A stretch of DNA of 64,000 nucleotides from Beijerinckiaceae bacterium (GCA_947475995.1 CANJNI010000007.1:62001-126000), one strand, 5' to 3'; positions 28,288 through 39,397 are shown, counted from the stretch's first letter. Notes: generated by a model not told the origin, from the sequence alone. Translations and numbers: made by a program.

Positions 28288-28958
28288 CCGTGCTTGTGGC
28301 CCTTGGGGCCATGGTCGTGATGGTCGTGCCCGCAATTCTCGTCGTGCACATGCTCTGCATGGCCGTGCGCGGAATGATCGTGGTCGCAATGCTCGTCATG
28401 CACATGGCCCGCTTGGCCATGCGCCGGATTGCCATGCTGATGATGATCGTGGCCATGGTGATCGTGGCCGTGGTGGTCATGCCCCATGTGGTCATGTCCA
28501 TGATGGCCGTGATCGTGCTTTTCTTCCTGCTCCTCGTAGGCGCCGCCATCGGGCTCGAACGGCCCTTCGATATGGGCCACCTTGGCGCCGAGGCCGCGCG
28601 CCATATCCTCGATCACATGATCGCGGCGGATGCGGATGCGGTTCTGCATGATTTGCGAGGTGATGTGACGATTGCCCAGATGCCAGGCGACCTTCGCAAG
28701 CTGCAGCGGATCCCGGCAGCGCAATTCGGCCAGCTCTTCGGGCGCGCCGACGATTTCGATCAGCCGACCGTCATCCAGCACCAGAGCGTCGCCGTTGCGA
28801 AGCTGCACGGCGTCCGGCAGGTCGAGCATGAATTCCGTGCCGCGCGAGGCCGTCATGGCGATGCGGCGGCGGTGGCGGCCTTCATAGTCGAGGATGATGG
28901 TGTCGGCGGCCTTCGCCTGCCATGCGCCGCGCGGACTGATGAAACTGGCCTTGATCAT
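28284..28958 (-). CDS. ureE: Urease nickel metallochaperone with long His-rich tail
   Basis: A 224-residue UreE. The N-terminal peptide-binding domain (1-75) and nickel-binding domain (75-140, GNRHITSQIMQNRIRIRRDHVIEDM) deliver nickel to apo-urease. The last 83 or so residues hold about 32 histidines in GH/DH repeats, with a two-copy tandem unit of 16 residues (GHVHDEHCDHDHSAHG and EHVHDENCGHDHHDHG). This tail is much longer than in Klebsiella UreE and suggests nickel storage. Coding coupled to ureF by ATGA. Confidence 0.95.
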   Translation of the reverse strand: MIKASFISPRGAWQAKAADTIILDYEGRHRRRIAMTASRGTEFMLDLPDAVQLRNGDALVLDDGRLIEIVGAPEELAELRCRDPLQLAKVAWHLGNRHITSQIMQNRIRIRRDHVIEDMARGLGAKVAHIEGPFEPDGGAYEEQEEKHDHGHHGHDHMGHDHHGHDHHGHDHHQHGNPAHGQAGHVHDEHCDHDHSAHGHAEHVHDENCGHDHHDHGPKGHKHG

Positions 28959-29038
28959 GTGAGCGTTCCCGTCATTTCGGCCGGGGCGGCCGTCCGGCGG
29001 GCTCTACCATTGCGGGCAGGGGGGCGCAAATTCATCCC

Positions 29039-30751
<1,713 letters not shown>

Positions 30752-30766
30752 GTGTCTCTCCTGCGC

Positions 30767-31387
30767 TCAGAGCTTGCCCATGATTTCCTGACGGAAACCA
30801 TAGACCTCGCGTTTGCCGTCCAGCGCCACGAGGCGCACTTGCCGTGTTTGTCCGGGCTCGAAACGCACAGCCGTCCCGGCCGCAATGTCGAGCCGCATGC
30901 CGCGCGCCTTCTGTCGGTCGAACGACAGGCCGGAGTTCGTTTCGAAGAAATGGTAATGCGAGCCGACCTGGATGGGCCGGTCGCCGGTGTTGGCGACGCT
31001 GAGGGTGATCGTCGCGCGGCCTTCGTTCATCACGATATCGCCTGCGGGCGTGATGACTTCGCCCGGCGTCAGCGTTTTGGCTGCGCCACGGATGGGCTCG
31101 TGCACAGTGACGAGCTTTGTGCCGTCCGGAAATGTGGCTTCCACCTGAATGTCGTGGATCATGTCGGCGATGCCGTCCATCACCTGATCAGCGGTGACGA
31201 CATGCGCGCCTGCTTCCATGAGTTCGGCGACGGTGCGGCCATCGCGTGCGCCTTCCACGACGAAATCGCTGATGAGCGCGATCGCTTCGGGATAGTTGAG
31301 CTTGACGCCGCGCTCCAGACGCTTGCGGGCGACCATTGCGGCCATGGCGATGAGGAGCTTGTCCTTCTCGCGCGGTGTGAGATTCAT
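30767..31387 (-). CDS. ureAB: Fused urease gamma-beta subunit
   Basis: A 206-residue single protein. Residues 1 to about 100 are urease gamma ([20 protein letters not shown] ... [19 protein letters not shown]). After a short linker, the rest is urease beta ([20 protein letters not shown] ... [18 protein letters not shown] ... YGFRQEIMG). Most bacteria encode these apart as ureA and ureB; a fusion is known from Helicobacter and occurs in some other bacteria. It would assemble with UreC into the urease enzyme. It follows ureD by 23 bases. Confidence 0.96.
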   Translation of the reverse strand: MNLTPREKDKLLIAMAAMVARKRLERGVKLNYPEAIALISDFVVEGARDGRTVAELMEAGAHVVTADQVMDGIADMIHDIQVEATFPDGTKLVTVHEPIRGAAKTLTPGEVITPAGDIVMNEGRATITLSVANTGDRPIQVGSHYHFFETNSGLSFDRQKARGMRLDIAAGTAVRFEPGQTRQVRLVALDGKREVYGFRQEIMGKL

Positions 31388-31410
31388 GGAAGTCTCCGGG
31401 CAGGCATGCG

Positions 31411-32271
31411 TTAATTCCAGACGCGCGGCGCGTCGCGGTCGCGCAACAAATTCAGCAACAGCAGGATAGCGCTGCGCACCTTTTCAGGCGAGGCGGAAAG
31501 AAGGCGAACGACCACGAAGCCATTCAGTGCGCTTGCGCCGCTTTCGCATCCGGCGCTCTCCAGAACGTCCCGTATGGCGTCGAGACGTTGCGGGGCGTCC
31601 GGCGAAACATGCAGCAGTGTCGCGGCGGCTCGCGCCCCGGCGCCGCAGGCCGGACGGTCCAGCACGTCGGTGATGTTGTTAGCGAGCCGCAGATCCTCGG
31701 CGAAGATCAGGCGATCTTCGCGGCGCACACGCCAGCGGTCGTGCAACGATCCCGTGAGCGAATGTTCGCCCATCGCCATGCGACCGAACACGATGCTTTC
31801 GAGCAGCGTCACCGACGCTGAAGCCGCCATGTCGACTTCCAGTTTGCGCCGGAGATTGGCCTGATCGAACAGGATGGTCTCCTGCGGAAGCCATTCGGCG
31901 CGCGCGGCTTCGCCGACTTTCAGCGTAACCTCGATGCATGCACGATCATCGTCGAGGCGGCTTTGCGCGCGATAGATCTTTTCTGCCGCCTGCGTGGTCA
32001 GCATCACGTCCGTGTGCGGACCGCAGTCGAACGACAGCTTTGCGTGGTCGCCGCCGATCACCCCGCCTGCGGTGTTGACCAGCACTGCTTCACAGCCGCG
32101 CGCCGTGCGTGGAAATCGCAGGCGCAGGCCGTCGTGCTCGTGCAGGCGTCCAAGGCGCGTTCGCTCGCCGATGGCGGTGAAGCTGGCGCGGATTTCGCCG
32201 CGCGCCCGCGCCCGCCCCGGAATTTTCAGGGGAGCGTCGGCCAATTCAGACGGACATGTGCCGGCGAACAT
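31411..32271 (-). CDS. ureD: Urease accessory protein UreD (UreH)
   Basis: A 286-residue scaffold that binds apo-urease and, with UreF and UreG, lets nickel enter. Family landmarks are visible: [50 protein letters not shown] and [12 protein letters not shown]. The ATG at 32271 lies 26 bases inside the end of urtE, so the transporter and urease parts are physically fused into one operon at this point. Confidence 0.95.
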   Translation of the reverse strand: MFAGTCPSELADAPLKIPGRARARGEIRASFTAIGERTRLGRLHEHDGLRLRFPRTARGCEAVLVNTAGGVIGGDHAKLSFDCGPHTDVMLTTQAAEKIYRAQSRLDDDRACIEVTLKVGEAARAEWLPQETILFDQANLRRKLEVDMAASASVTLLESIVFGRMAMGEHSLTGSLHDRWRVRREDRLIFAEDLRLANNITDVLDRPACGAGARAAATLLHVSPDAPQRLDAIRDVLESAGCESGASALNGFVVVRLLSASPEKVRSAILLLLNLLRDRDAPRVWN

Positions 32272-32941
32272 CCTTTTCCACCATCGAAGCCTTGTCGCCC
32301 GCCAGCACCACCGCGCCGCGATCCAGCACGGCGAAGTCGTCGGCGAGATCGCGGGCGAACTCGAAATATTGTTCGACCAGCACAATGGCCATGTCGCCCT
32401 TGGAACGCAAATATTCGATGGCGCGGCCGATATCCTTGATGATGGAGGGCTGGATGCCTTCGGTGGGCTCGTCCAGCACCAGCAGTTTGGGGCGCGTCAC
32501 CAGCGCGCGCCCGATAGCGAGCTGCTGTTGCTGGCCGCCGGAGAGATCGCCGCCGCGCCGGCCCATCATGTCTTTCAGCACCGGGAACAGATCGAAGATT
32601 TCGTCCGGCACGAAACGGTCGGCGCGCCTGACGGGCGCATAGCCGGTTTCCAGATTTTCCTTCACGCTCAGCAGCGGGAAGATTTCGCGGCCCTGCGGCA
32701 CATAAGCGATGCCGCGTTTGGCGCGCGCGTGGGGCGAGAGTTTCGACACATCCTCGCCGTTCCATATGATGCGGCCTGCAGCGATGGGCTGATGTCCGAT
32801 GATGGCGCGCAGCAACGACGACTTGCCGACGCCGTTGCGGCCCAGCACGCAGGTGACGCGACCAGCGGTGGCCGAGACGGAGACGCCCCGCAGCGCCTGC
32901 GCTGCGCCATAAAAAAGGTTGATCGATTCGACCGCCAGCAT
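32246..32941 (-). CDS. urtE: Urea ABC transporter ATPase UrtE
   Basis: A 231-residue LivF-like ATPase. Walker A is LGRNGVGKSSLL, the signature is LSGGQQQQLAIGRAL and Walker B is LLVLDEPTEGIQPSI. The GIQPSI segment is typical of UrtE. With UrtD it powers high-affinity urea import. It starts one base after urtD ends. Confidence 0.95.
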   Translation of the reverse strand: MLAVESINLFYGAAQALRGVSVSATAGRVTCVLGRNGVGKSSLLRAIIGHQPIAAGRIIWNGEDVSKLSPHARAKRGIAYVPQGREIFPLLSVKENLETGYAPVRRADRFVPDEIFDLFPVLKDMMGRRGGDLSGGQQQQLAIGRALVTRPKLLVLDEPTEGIQPSIIKDIGRAIEYLRSKGDMAIVLVEQYFEFARDLADDFAVLDRGAVVLAGDKASMVEKDVRRHMSV

Positions 32942-32942
32942 G

Positions 32943-33704
32943 TCAGCGCCCCAGATAGACTTCGATGACGCGCGGGTCTGCGCTCACCTGATCGAGCGGC
33001 CCTTCGGCCAGAACCGCGCCTTCGTGCAGCACCGTCACCTTGACGCCGAGATCGCGCACGAACGTCATGTCGTGTTCGACCACCACGACCGAATGATCGA
33101 CCGCGATGCGGCGCAGCAGTTCGGCGGTCGCCACGGTTTCCGCATCCGTCATGCCGGCGACAGGCTCATCGACGAGCAGCAGCTTGGGGTCCTGCGCGAG
33201 CAGCATGCCGATCTCGAGCCATTGCTTCTGGCCGTGCGACAGGTCGGCTGCGAGGCGGTGGCGATGGTCCTGCATGCGGATCGTTTCGAGAATTTCGTCG
33301 ATGCGCTCACGCTGGGCGGCAGTGGTGATTCCGAACAGCGTCGCGAACGTCCCGCGCGGGGCTTTCAGGGCAAGCAGGATGTTGTCTTCGACCATGTGGC
33401 TTTCGAACACGGTCGGTTTCTGGAATTTTCGGCCGATGCCGAGTTCCGCAATCGTGGCTTCATCGAGTTTCGACAGATCGTGCGTGCCGCCGAAATACAC
33501 GTCGCCTTCGTCGGGCTTGGTCTTGCCGGTGATGATGTCCATCATGGTGGTCTTGCCGGCCCCGTTGGGGCCGATGATGGCGCGCATTTCACCGGGGACC
33601 AGCGTCAGGGAAAGACCGCGCAGCGCCTTGTAACCATCGAAGGACACCCGGATGCCGTCGAGGTAGAGCAGCGAGCTGGTGAGGTTTGGATTGTCGAGCG
33701 ACAT
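32943..33704 (-). CDS. urtD: Urea ABC transporter ATPase UrtD
   Basis: A 253-residue LivG-like ATPase. Walker A is IGPNGAGKTTMMD, followed by ITGKTKPDEGDVYF. The signature is the UrtD-type LSHGQKQWLEIGMLL and Walker B is LLLVDEPVAGMTDAE. It partners UrtE. It starts three bases after the urtC stop. Confidence 0.95.
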   Translation of the reverse strand: MSLDNPNLTSSLLYLDGIRVSFDGYKALRGLSLTLVPGEMRAIIGPNGAGKTTMMDIITGKTKPDEGDVYFGGTHDLSKLDEATIAELGIGRKFQKPTVFESHMVEDNILLALKAPRGTFATLFGITTAAQRERIDEILETIRMQDHRHRLAADLSHGQKQWLEIGMLLAQDPKLLLVDEPVAGMTDAETVATAELLRRIAVDHSVVVVEHDMTFVRDLGVKVTVLHEGAVLAEGPLDQVSADPRVIEVYLGR

Positions 33705-33707
33705 GAC

Positions 33708-34838
33708 TTACTCCGCCACAGCCGGAATATCGGCAGGCTTGCTGACAGGGGCGCGGCGGCGCGAGGCCCACTGGGACAGTGTGCCGACGATGCCTTTCGG
33801 CAGGAACAGCGTGACCAGCACGAAGAGCGCGCCGAGGGCGAAGAGCCAGTATTCGGGCAGCGCGCCGGTGAAGAAGGTCTTGCCGAAGTTCACCAGCACC
33901 GCGCCCAGCGCAGCGCCTACGAGCGTACCGCGTCCGCCCACGGCGACCCAGATCACGGCTTCGATCGAGTTGGAAGGCGCGAATTCGCTCGGGTTGATGA
34001 TGCCGACCTGCGGCACATAGAGCGCGCCCGCAACGCCCGCCATCATGGCTGAAACCGTGAAGGCGACGAGCTTGTAGTTCTCCACCCGGTAGCCGAGGAA
34101 GCGCGTGCGCGATTCTGCGTCGCGCACAGCAATCAGCACCTTGCCGAATTTGGAGGTCGTCATGTAGCGGGCGATCAGATAGCCGATGGCGAGCGCAATG
34201 GCGGTGAGGACGAACAGGGTGACGCGCGTTGCATCCGCTTGCACGTTGAAGCCCAGAATGTCCTTGAAGTCCGTCAGGCCGTTGTTGCCCCCGAAGCCCA
34301 TGTCGTTGCGGAAGAACGAGAGGAGCAGCGCATAAGTCATGGCCTGCGTGATGATGGACAGATAGACGCCCGTCACGCGCGACCGGAATGCGAACCAGCC
34401 GAAACAGAAAGCCAGCAGCCCCGGCACGAGCAGCACCATAAGCGCTGCATAGGGAAACCAGTTGAAACCGTACCAGGTGAACGGCAGTTCCTTCCAGTTC
34501 AGGAACACCATGAAGTCCGGCAGGATCGGGTTGGCGTAAACGCCGCGCGTGCCGATCTGGCGCATGAGATACATGCCCATCGCGTAGCCGCCGAGCGCGA
34601 AGAAAGCCCCGTGGCCCAGCGATAGAATGCCGCAATAGCCCCACACGAGATCAAGCGCCACGGCGAGCAAGGCGTAGCAGAGATATTTGCCCAGCAACGC
34701 CACCACATAAAGCGGAATGTGGAGAGCCGAGCCGCTGGGAACCGCGAGCGCCAGGATCGGCACCAGTATGGCGGCAGCGGCCAGCACTGTGAGAAAGACC
34801 GTGCCGCGCAGATCGAGTTTCATGGACTTCGCCAACAC
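33708..34838 (-). CDS. urtC: Urea ABC transporter permease UrtC
   Basis: A 376-residue LivM-like inner-membrane protein with about ten spans (DLVWGYCGILSLGHGAFFAL, SIITQAMTYALLLSF, VIWVAVGGRGTLVGAALGAV). A GTG at 34838 is chosen: GGAGG lies 6 bases before it and it begins one base after the urtB stop. The family's characteristic GFGGNNGLTDF segment is present. The C-terminal tail, rich in Arg and Pro, is cytoplasmic. Confidence 0.93.
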   Translation of the reverse strand: MLAKSMKLDLRGTVFLTVLAAAAILVPILALAVPSGSALHIPLYVVALLGKYLCYALLAVALDLVWGYCGILSLGHGAFFALGGYAMGMYLMRQIGTRGVYANPILPDFMVFLNWKELPFTWYGFNWFPYAALMVLLVPGLLAFCFGWFAFRSRVTGVYLSIITQAMTYALLLSFFRNDMGFGGNNGLTDFKDILGFNVQADATRVTLFVLTAIALAIGYLIARYMTTSKFGKVLIAVRDAESRTRFLGYRVENYKLVAFTVSAMMAGVAGALYVPQVGIINPSEFAPSNSIEAVIWVAVGGRGTLVGAALGAVLVNFGKTFFTGALPEYWLFALGALFVLVTLFLPKGIVGTLSQWASRRRAPVSKPADIPAVAE

Positions 34839-34839
34839 G

Positions 34840-36471
34840 TCAGGCCTCCACCGCACGGCCCTTGAGGGCGAACAGTCCGCGCGGACGCTTCTGGATGAAC
34901 AGGATGATGAAGACCAGCAGCACGATCTTGCCGAGCACCGCGCCGATGAAAGGCTCCAGGAACTTGTTGGCTACGCCGAGCGACAGCGCGGCCACCAGCG
35001 TTCCCCACAGATTGCCGACGCCGCCGAACACCACGACCATGAACGAGTCGATGATGTAGCTCTGGCCGAGGTTCGGCGAAACATTGTCGATCTGCGACAG
35101 CGCTACGCCCGCCATGCCGGCGATGCCGGAGCCGAGGCCGAAGGCGAGCGCGTCGATGCGGTTCGTGTCGATGCCCATCGCGGAGGCCATGCGGCGGTTC
35201 TGGGTCACGGCCCGCATCCGCAGTCCGAAGGACGTGGCGCGCAAGACGAGTTGCAATGTGGCGAAGACCAGCAGGGCGAATACGATGATCCACAAACGTC
35301 CGGAGGTGATTGCGAGGCCACCAAAGTCGAACGATCCCGCCATGAATGAGGGCGCGCCGACTTCGCGATTGTTGGCGCCGAATATCGTCCGCACGAGCTG
35401 CTGGAGGATCAGCGACAGGCCGAATGTGGCGAGCAGCGTTTCCAGCGGGCGTCCGTACAGGAACCGGATGATGACGCGCTCGATCAGAATGCCGACCAGC
35501 CCGGTGAACACGAACGCCAGCGGCACCGCGAACAGAAGTGAATAGTCCAGCAGCGCAGGGAATTTCGTGCGCATGACTTCCTGCACCACGAAGGTTGTGT
35601 AGGCGCCCAGCATCACCATCTCGCCATGCGCCATGTTGATGACGCCCATGACGCCGAATGTGATGGCGAGCCCGATGGCGGCAAGCAGCAGCACGGAGCC
35701 GAGCGACAGGCCGTACCAGATGTTCTGGACGTTGTTCCACAGCGCAAGCCGCGACTGGATTGCGGCGGCGGCAGCGACGGCCTGGGTCTTCACGGCGCCG
35801 TCCGATGAATTGGCCACGTTCGTGAGCAGCGACATGGCGTCGCGATCGCCGCGCGTCTTCAGCGTTTCAATCGCCGCGATGCGCGCCGATTCTTCGGACG
35901 AGGCGTCGAAGAGCACGATGGCGGCGCGGGCGTTCTGGAAGGCGAGCTTGATGCGGGAATCGGTTTCCTTGGCGAGTGCGGCGTCAAGCGCTTCGAGCGC
36001 GGCAGGGTCGCGGGATTTGAACACGGCTTCGGCGGAGGCAAGCCGTCGCGCGGGATCCGGCGACATGAGCGTGAGGCTTCCCTGCGCGGCTTCCATGGCG
36101 CGGCGCACGGCATTGTTGAGGCGAACTTTCTTGAGGCTGTCTGCTTCCATCTCGGCTGAGGCCTCGCCGGTGCGGGCCAGCAGCGCCTTGTCGCCCTTCA
36201 GGATGTAGAGCGTCCTGGTTTCGGTGTCGTAGGCTAGGCGATTGTTGGCCAGCGCATCGAGAATGTCGGACGCCGTACCAAGACCGGAGGCGGCCAGATC
36301 GCCAATGCCCTTCTCGGTGTCGGCGAATTTGTCGGTGGTGAACCTGGCCAGCGCGTCGTCGACCTCGTCGGCGCGGGCGTAGGACGAACACAGGATGCTG
36401 AAGATGATCGAAACGAGCACGGCCAGAAGCGCGGCTCCGCAATCGATGCGCAGTCTCGTGGTGGTGGGCAT
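34840..36471 (-). CDS. urtB: Urea ABC transporter permease UrtB with periplasmic N-terminal domain
   Basis: A 543-residue LivH-like permease. A signal-like segment (residues about 12-34) is followed by some 200 helical residues outside the membrane (DALARFTTDKFADTEKGIGD and repeats such as AALEALDAALAKE), then a channel domain of about eight spans with GVMGVINMAHGEMVMLGAY and GLRMRAVTQNRRMASAMGID. This long N-terminal extension is a normal UrtB feature. Start MPTTTRLRID is chosen over a longer form. It is separated from urtA by 167 bases holding a hairpin. Confidence 0.94.
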   Translation of the reverse strand: MPTTTRLRIDCGAALLAVLVSIIFSILCSSYARADEVDDALARFTTDKFADTEKGIGDLAASGLGTASDILDALANNRLAYDTETRTLYILKGDKALLARTGEASAEMEADSLKKVRLNNAVRRAMEAAQGSLTLMSPDPARRLASAEAVFKSRDPAALEALDAALAKETDSRIKLAFQNARAAIVLFDASSEESARIAAIETLKTRGDRDAMSLLTNVANSSDGAVKTQAVAAAAAIQSRLALWNNVQNIWYGLSLGSVLLLAAIGLAITFGVMGVINMAHGEMVMLGAYTTFVVQEVMRTKFPALLDYSLLFAVPLAFVFTGLVGILIERVIIRFLYGRPLETLLATFGLSLILQQLVRTIFGANNREVGAPSFMAGSFDFGGLAITSGRLWIIVFALLVFATLQLVLRATSFGLRMRAVTQNRRMASAMGIDTNRIDALAFGLGSGIAGMAGVALSQIDNVSPNLGQSYIIDSFMVVVFGGVGNLWGTLVAALSLGVANKFLEPFIGAVLGKIVLLVFIILFIQKRPRGLFALKGRAVEA

Positions 36472-36587
36472 GGCTGTCGCTGCTGGGATTGCGCCCGAAG
36501 GCTGGTGGCCGCAAGGAAGCAGCGCATTGGCGCGTGGGCTGTTCACGGCAGACACTTTCTTCTTATTGGCGCTCGGGCCGGGAGTGT

Positions 36588-36609
36588 GGGAGGCGGCGTG
36601 CCGCCTCCC
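36588..36609. repeat. Perfect hairpin between urtA and urtB
   Basis: GGGAGGCGGC, a 2-base loop, then GCCGCCTCCC: ten perfect GC-rich pairs located 30 bases after the urtA stop. No U-tract follows on the urtA-urtB strand, so it is more likely a transcript-stabilising or partly attenuating structure. Such a device keeps the abundant binding protein in excess over the membrane parts. Confidence 0.7.
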
Positions 36610-36638
36610 GGCATTTCGTCAGTCAGAGAGACAGGCGA

Positions 36639-37943
36639 TCAGGCGCCGCCGCACTTGCCGGTCTTGACGTTGAAGTTTCCGCAGTTGAGCGGCTTGCGCC
36701 AGTCGGCGATCAGGTCCTTCGAGCCTTCGAGGTGCGGCGACCATTCTTCGGCCACCACGAGACCGTCGGTTTCCCAAACGGTGTTGATCTGGCCGTTCGC
36801 CTGGATTTCACCGATCAGCACCGGCTTGGTGATGTGGTGGTTCGGCATCATGGTCGAGTAACCGCCCGTGAGGTTGGGCACCGAAACGCCGATGAGCGCG
36901 TCGATGACGGCGTCGGAGTCGGTGGTGCCGGCCTTTTCGACAGCTTTGATCCACATGTTGAAGCCGATCACGTGGGCTTCCATCGGATCGTTGGTGACGC
37001 GCTTCGGGTTCTTGGTGAAGGCCTTCCAGCGGGCGATGAACGCCTTGTTGGCGGGCGTATCGACGGACTGGAAGTAGTTCCAGGCGGCGAGATGGCCGAC
37101 CAGCGGCTTGGCGTCGAGACCGGCGAGTTCTTCTTCGCCGACCGAGAAGGCCACGACCGGAATGTCGGTCGCCTTCACGCCCGCATTGCCGAGTTCCTTG
37201 TAGAAGGGCACGTTGGCGTCGCCGTTGATCGTCGAGACGACGGCGGTCTTCTTGCCGGCCGAACCGAACTTCTTGATGTCCGCCACGATCGTCTGCCAAT
37301 CGGAATGACCGAACGGCGTGTAGTTGATCATGATGTCTTCGTCCTTGACGCCCTTCGACTTCAGGTAGGCTTCAAGGATCTTGTTGGTCGTGCGCGGATA
37401 GACATAGTCGGTGCCGGCGAGCACCCAGCGCTTCACGCTGCCGCCGTCTGCCGACATGAGATAGTCGACGGCCGGGATGGCTTGCTGGTTCGGCGCAGCG
37501 CCCGTGTAGAATACGTTGCGCTCGGATTCTTCGCCTTCGTACTGGACCGGGTAGAACAGGATCGAGTTGAGTTCCTTGAAGACCGGCAGGACGGACTTGC
37601 GGGACACCGAGGTCCAGCAGCCGAAGGTCGCGGCGACCTTGTCCTTGGAGATGAGCTGACGGGCCTTTTCGGCGAACAGCGGCCAGTCGGAAGCCGGATC
37701 GACCACGACGGCTTCGAGCTTCTTGCCGAGAACACCGCCCTTCTTGTTCTGGTCTTCGATGAGCATCAGCATGACGTCCTTCAGGGTCGTCTCGCTGATC
37801 GCCATCGTGCCGGACAGCGAATGCAGGATGCCGACCTTGATGGTGTTGGCCGACTGCGCGAATGCGCCGAAGGAAGTCATGGTGGCAGCGCCCGCAACAG
37901 CAGCGCTGGTGGCCAGAAGCATATTCCGCCGGGTGAGAGACAT
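36639..37943 (-). CDS. urtA: Urea ABC transporter substrate-binding protein UrtA
   Basis: A 434-residue periplasmic binding protein. The N terminus MSLTRRNMLLATSAAVAGAA has a twin-arginine-like signal, cut near AFAQ (residue 30). The mature part begins ANTIKVGILHSLSGTMAISE and includes GCWTSVSRKSVLPVFKELN and YPVQYEGEESERNVFYTGAAPNQQ, strongly conserved in UrtA proteins. It captures urea for UrtBCDE. It is the first gene of the operon and lies directly behind a sigma-54 promoter. Confidence 0.96.
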   Translation of the reverse strand: MSLTRRNMLLATSAAVAGAATMTSFGAFAQSANTIKVGILHSLSGTMAISETTLKDVMLMLIEDQNKKGGVLGKKLEAVVVDPASDWPLFAEKARQLISKDKVAATFGCWTSVSRKSVLPVFKELNSILFYPVQYEGEESERNVFYTGAAPNQQAIPAVDYLMSADGGSVKRWVLAGTDYVYPRTTNKILEAYLKSKGVKDEDIMINYTPFGHSDWQTIVADIKKFGSAGKKTAVVSTINGDANVPFYKELGNAGVKATDIPVVAFSVGEEELAGLDAKPLVGHLAAWNYFQSVDTPANKAFIARWKAFTKNPKRVTNDPMEAHVIGFNMWIKAVEKAGTTDSDAVIDALIGVSVPNLTGGYSTMMPNHHITKPVLIGEIQANGQINTVWETDGLVVAEEWSPHLEGSKDLIADWRKPLNCGNFNVKTGKCGGA

Positions 37944-38303
37944 TTAGCATCCCCAAGTTGGCGCCGGCGGCGCCGGCGGTTGAAACTCTGTCCGAATTGG
38001 ACGCAGACTTAAAAGCAACCGCCGTGCCAGATTTTTTGTGTTCATTAACCTGCTGAAAAAGCGGCGCTTATAGTGCGATTGCCCGAAAAATCGCCAGACG
38101 GGGCAGGTCGGACTATCTGCTGCAAAATTGGGCTATCGACTGGTTTCCGTGCGGGATTTTTGGGCGATTGCGCGCGAACAGGACTCGCAGGAAGGCAGAT
38201 CGGCTGCCCGCAGTCTGGGCAATGCAGGCGCGCGGCGTCCCTTGTTTGGGCCAGCCCGATCCCTTAGGTTCCGCCTAACCTGGGGAATTGCGGAGGAAGC
38301 GAC
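37944..38303. other. 360-base divergent regulatory region between urtA and TctC-4
   Basis: No gene is seen. It holds the sigma-54 promoter of the urea operon near 38014-38029 and a GC-rich repeat (GGCGCCGGCGGCGCCGGCGG, near 37961-37980) in the urtA leader. The rest, up to the GGAGGAAGCGAC ribosome site of TctC-4, shows several GCGATT/AATCGC-like short motifs but no clear NtrC box or -35/-10 pair. Confidence 0.6.
38014..38029 (-). promoter_or_regulatory. Sigma-54 (-24/-12) promoter of the urt-ure operon
   Basis: On the minus strand the sequence reads TGGCACG-GCGG-TTGCT, an exact match to the sigma-54 consensus TGGCACG-N4-TTGC(A/T), with GG and GC ten bases apart. It points toward urtA; the expected start of transcription is about 60 bases before the urtA ATG. 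This predicts RpoN dependence, most likely with NtrC under nitrogen limitation. Confidence 0.9.
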
Positions 38304-39329
38304 ATGTTTGTGCGGTCAGCAGGGATCATGGGCATTTTGACGGCGCTGGGCGTTTGCGCCGGCGCAGCGTCAGCCCAGGACTTTTACGCCGGCAAGACGG
38401 TCGATATGCTGATCGGCGCGGATGCGGGCGGCGGCTACGACATCTATGCGCGGACGGTCGGGCGCCATATCGGCAAATATATTCCGGGCAATCCGGCCGT
38501 CGTGCCGCGCAACATGCCCGGCGCAGGCAGCGCCATTGCGGGTTCGCACATCTATACGGTCGCCCCGAAGGACGGGACGATCATCGGGGCCCTGATGCCG
38601 GGCGCCATCATGGGCCGCCTCCTCGACGAGAAGGCCGCCAATCTCTTCGATCCGACGAAGTTCATCTATGTCGGAACGGCCGACAGCGGCACGCGCGTCT
38701 GCCTCACGCTGAAGTCCTCGAAGATTTCGAAATATACCGACACCTTCACCCAGACGGCGATTTTCGGGGCGAGCGCGGCGGGCGGAGCGACGCGCGACTA
38801 TGCGGCGCTCCACAAGAACGTCAATGGCGCCAAGCTCAACATCGTCTCCGGCTACAAGGGCACGACGGATATCTTCCTCGCCATGGAACGCAGCGAGGTT
38901 GACGGGCTGTGCGGCCTTGACTGGTCGAGCCTCAAGTCGCAGAAGCCCGACTGGCTGCGCGACAACAAGGTCAACCTGCTGGTGCAGGACGCTCTTGAAC
39001 CGGACGCCGAACTGACGAAGCTCGGCGTGCCGCATGTGATGAGCTTCATCAAGAGCGAGGCCGACCGAAAGGCCGTGGCGCTGGTGGTCAGCCAGCAGGT
39101 GTTCGGGCGTTCCTACATCCTGCCGCCCGGAACCAATCCGGACCGCGTGAAAATTCTGCGCGACGCTTTCATGAAGACGATGGCCGACAAGGATTTCCTT
39201 GCCGACGCCGAAAAGGCTCGCATCGCCATCACGGCTTCCGACGGCGACACCGTCCAGAAGGTCGTGATCGATCTGCATGCATCTTCGAAAGACGTGGTCG
39301 ATCGGGCCAAGAAAATCGTCGAGCCGTAA
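38304..39329 (+). CDS. Orphan TctC/Bug-type solute-binding protein (TctC-4)
   Basis: A 341-residue periplasmic protein with signal peptide ending near AASAQ (residue 25) and mature start DFYAGKTVDMLIG. Landmarks are GGGYDIYARTVGRHIG, YIPGNPAVVPRNMPGAG, FIYVGTADSGTRVCLTL and VDGLCGLDWSSLKSQKPDWLRD. Cys133 and Cys203 align with the pair in TctC-1 and TctC-3. It faces the fused TctA-TctB permease tail to tail and may be its receptor. GGAGGAAGCGAC precedes the ATG and a strong terminator follows. Confidence 0.92.
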   Translation: MFVRSAGIMGILTALGVCAGAASAQDFYAGKTVDMLIGADAGGGYDIYARTVGRHIGKYIPGNPAVVPRNMPGAGSAIAGSHIYTVAPKDGTIIGALMPGAIMGRLLDEKAANLFDPTKFIYVGTADSGTRVCLTLKSSKISKYTDTFTQTAIFGASAAGGATRDYAALHKNVNGAKLNIVSGYKGTTDIFLAMERSEVDGLCGLDWSSLKSQKPDWLRDNKVNLLVQDALEPDAELTKLGVPHVMSFIKSEADRKAVALVVSQQVFGRSYILPPGTNPDRVKILRDAFMKTMADKDFLADAEKARIAITASDGDTVQKVVIDLHASSKDVVDRAKKIVEP

Positions 39330-39352
39330 GGGCCAGCGTTCCCTTCAACGTC

Positions 39353-39381
39353 AAAGGCCGGGCTTGCGCCCGGCCTTTTTC
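39353..39381 (+). terminator. Rho-independent terminator of TctC-4
   Basis: An 11-base-pair GC-rich stem, AAAGGCCGGGC with a short loop and GCCCGGCCTTT, running into five T. It lies 23 bases after the stop codon. Confidence 0.9.
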
Positions 39382-39397
39382 GTTTCAATCAGGTCAA

